From NCBI GenBank assembly GCA_027886175.1, contig JAJNNQ010000137.1:39852001-39916000 (forward strand): a stretch of 64,000 nt of DNA, in the 5' to 3' direction. This document shows positions 62,650-64,000 of this stretch, in pieces. Both the position numbers and the translations under genes were made by a program. Under the pieces are notes generated by a model. It worked only from the letters and a program-made list of their open reading frames with translations. It did not search any database and was not told where the DNA came from. Positions within the stretch are counted from its first letter, which is position 1, and every line of letters begins with the position of its first letter. This DNA comes from Phylloscopus collybita. Taxonomy: Eukaryota > Chordata > Aves > Passeriformes > Phylloscopidae.

Positions 62650-63180
62650 CTCCATCTTTAATAAGGTAAACTTGTGGGGCTGCACCTCAAATCCTGTGTC
62701 TATCTCTGGGCCCCTCACAACGAAAGAGACATTGAGGGGCTGGAGTGTGCCCAGAGAAGGGCAAAGGAGCTAGTGGTGGATGTGGAACACAAGTCCTACG
62801 AAAAGCAGCTGAGGGAGCTGGGGTTGTTTAGCCTGGAGAAGAGGAGGCTCAGGAGAGGCCTGGTGGTGGGGTGGGTCTCTTCTTCCAAGTAACTACCAAT
62901 AGAAAAGAAGGAAATGGCCTCAAGTTATGCCATTGGGAGGTTTAGGCGAAATATTAAAAAAAATTTCTTCACCAAAAGGGCTGTCAAGCACTTGAAGAGG
63001 CTGTCCAGGGAAGTGGACAAGTCACCATCCCTGGAGGTATTTAAAAGTCACATAGATGTGGCACTTAGGGACATGGCTAGTGGTAGAGTTGTCAGTGCTG
63101 GGCTAACAGTTGGACTCAATGACCTAAACAGTCTTTTCTAATCTAAATGGTTCTATAACTTTATGATTCAATATTCTATC
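62650..63180 (+). mobile_element. CR1 LINE 3' region, 5'-truncated (plus strand)
   Basis: Two frames carry CR1 3'-segment landmarks: LECAQRRAKEL and [20 protein letters not shown] at 62,674-62,892, then RRNIKKNFFTKRAVKHLKRL and SPSLEVFKSHIDVALRDM at 62,914-63,141. The tail GTTGGACTCAATGACC, then TTCTAATCTAAATGGTTCT differs from the GGACTAGATG type seen in other copies here, suggesting a different CR1 subfamily. Dead copy. Confidence 0.9.
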
Positions 63181-63518
63181 TTTACCCAGTGGGTTTAGTC
63201 ATTTGAAAAACATTTTTTTTTACCTATTGAGAACGCATTATCAGTCTCTCAAAATAAAAATTTTTAGGTCTTTTAAGTTCAGACCAAAAGTATCAGAATA
63301 ACAATGGCCAATCTCATTTACTTTTATTAAACTGAAGTTTTGATTTAATGTTGACAGCTATGGCATACACAGCAGAGTCTGCTGGCCATTTTTCTTTCCT
63401 GAAGCCAAAGATTATCCTATGGAAATAAGTCTGTTGTGCTTGTGGGAATGAGCAGACAACTAAAATATTACTGCATTTGAGGAAGAACACAGTGTGCATT
63501 TCCTGATCCAAGTTAACA
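63181..63518. other. AT-rich stretch, nothing identified
   Basis: No features recognised. Confidence 0.4.
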
Positions 63519-63605
63519 AAAAAAAAAAAACCAAAAAAAAACCAAACCCACAAAAAACAAAAAAAAAACCCACACCACCAACCAAAAAAAAAAACCCCAC
63601 CAAAC
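63519..63605. repeat. A/C low-complexity tract, (AAAAACC)n-like
   Basis: Runs of A broken by CC, CCC and CAC. The long minus-strand frame here, rich in F, G and V, is a product of this repeat, not a gene. Confidence 0.85.
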
Positions 63606-64000
63606 CAGACAAAACCATACTGTAATTACTGTAATTAAATATGATCAAAGCTAAACAGCCATGATGACAGCAATTCTCGTCAGTGACATATTTTAAGATA
63701 TTGGTGTGCATACAGGTAACATACATGAATATACAAGGTCCTTGAAAAAATCCTCCCATGGTTAAAGAAAAAACAACAGAAAACAAGAGGATTCAGACTA
63801 ATAAAGAGCCTCAGGTAAAATACTGTTTGTTTTGATTTTGAACACTATTGAGTATTCGCAGATCACTGATATAGAAAAAACTAGCTATGTGACAAAAGCT
63901 ACCTCACAGGATCTGAGGAACAAATTACCATACCTGTAAGTCCAATATGGGGGTTTTGTCATTTCTTTTTATATTGTCTTGTTAAAGTAAGAAAGGCAGA
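63606..64000. other. Right edge, nothing identified
   Basis: AT-rich, no feature supported. Confidence 0.4.

Noticed and set aside
63314..63786. 79- and 108-codon minus-strand frames rich in F, G and V
   Set aside because: They translate an A/C low-complexity tract.
1..64000. CRISPR arrays, operons, prophage or insertion sequences
   Set aside because: No regularly spaced repeats, no dense ORFs and no ribosome-binding-site organisation. The window is vertebrate nuclear DNA.

Overview
This window looks like avian nuclear DNA. It is AT-rich, CpG-poor and mostly non-coding. Its recognisable interspersed repeats are almost all CR1 LINEs, with 3' ends of the bird type (GTTGGACTAGATG...TTCCAACCC, or the minus-strand form AGAATCATAGAATC). 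I find no prokaryotic, plasmid or phage architecture, no rRNA, no CRISPR array and no long ORF. The longest open frames (about 100-140 codons) lie in CR1 copies, a GC-rich block or an LTR.

Layout. Positions 1-890 hold the 5' end of a minus-strand gene: CCAAT box, TATA box, initiator, 52-nt leader and a 27-codon first coding exon ending in a perfect splice donor. The rest of that gene lies off the left edge. Around 17.1-17.4 kb there is an isolated CpG-rich block that could be another promoter or first exon. CR1 copies lie at about 13.0-13.5 (-), 25.9-26.8 (-), 32.6-33.3 (+), 39.9-40.1 (+), 40.2-40.5 (-), 55.0-55.8 (-), 58.5-58.7 (+) and 62.7-63.2 kb (+). At least two of them are internally deleted. 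An old MIR fragment lies at 36.05 kb and a possible tRNA-derived relic at 3.77 kb.

Between 28.3 and 45.3 kb several short segments read like plus-strand coding exons with good splice sites. The last two (44,346 and 44,947) are in matching phase, end in a stop codon and are followed by AATAAA at 45,263. A 47-codon exon candidate with a duplicated donor lies at 28,280. I do not recognise the product. Whether these belong to one small gene is an inference that needs transcript data.

The most unusual object is a compact 1.34-kb LTR element at 42,495-43,832. It has a likely 6-bp target duplication, a 3' LTR of about 523 bp and only the first ~27 bp of the 5' LTR. Its interior of about 0.75 kb is strikingly A-rich and G-depleted on the element's sense strand. 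The few remaining G are mostly before T, which is the pattern expected from APOBEC-type G-to-A editing of a retroelement. An 11-bp hairpin and a 12-bp palindrome sit just before the 3' LTR. The insertion falls exactly at the 5' edge of one candidate exon.
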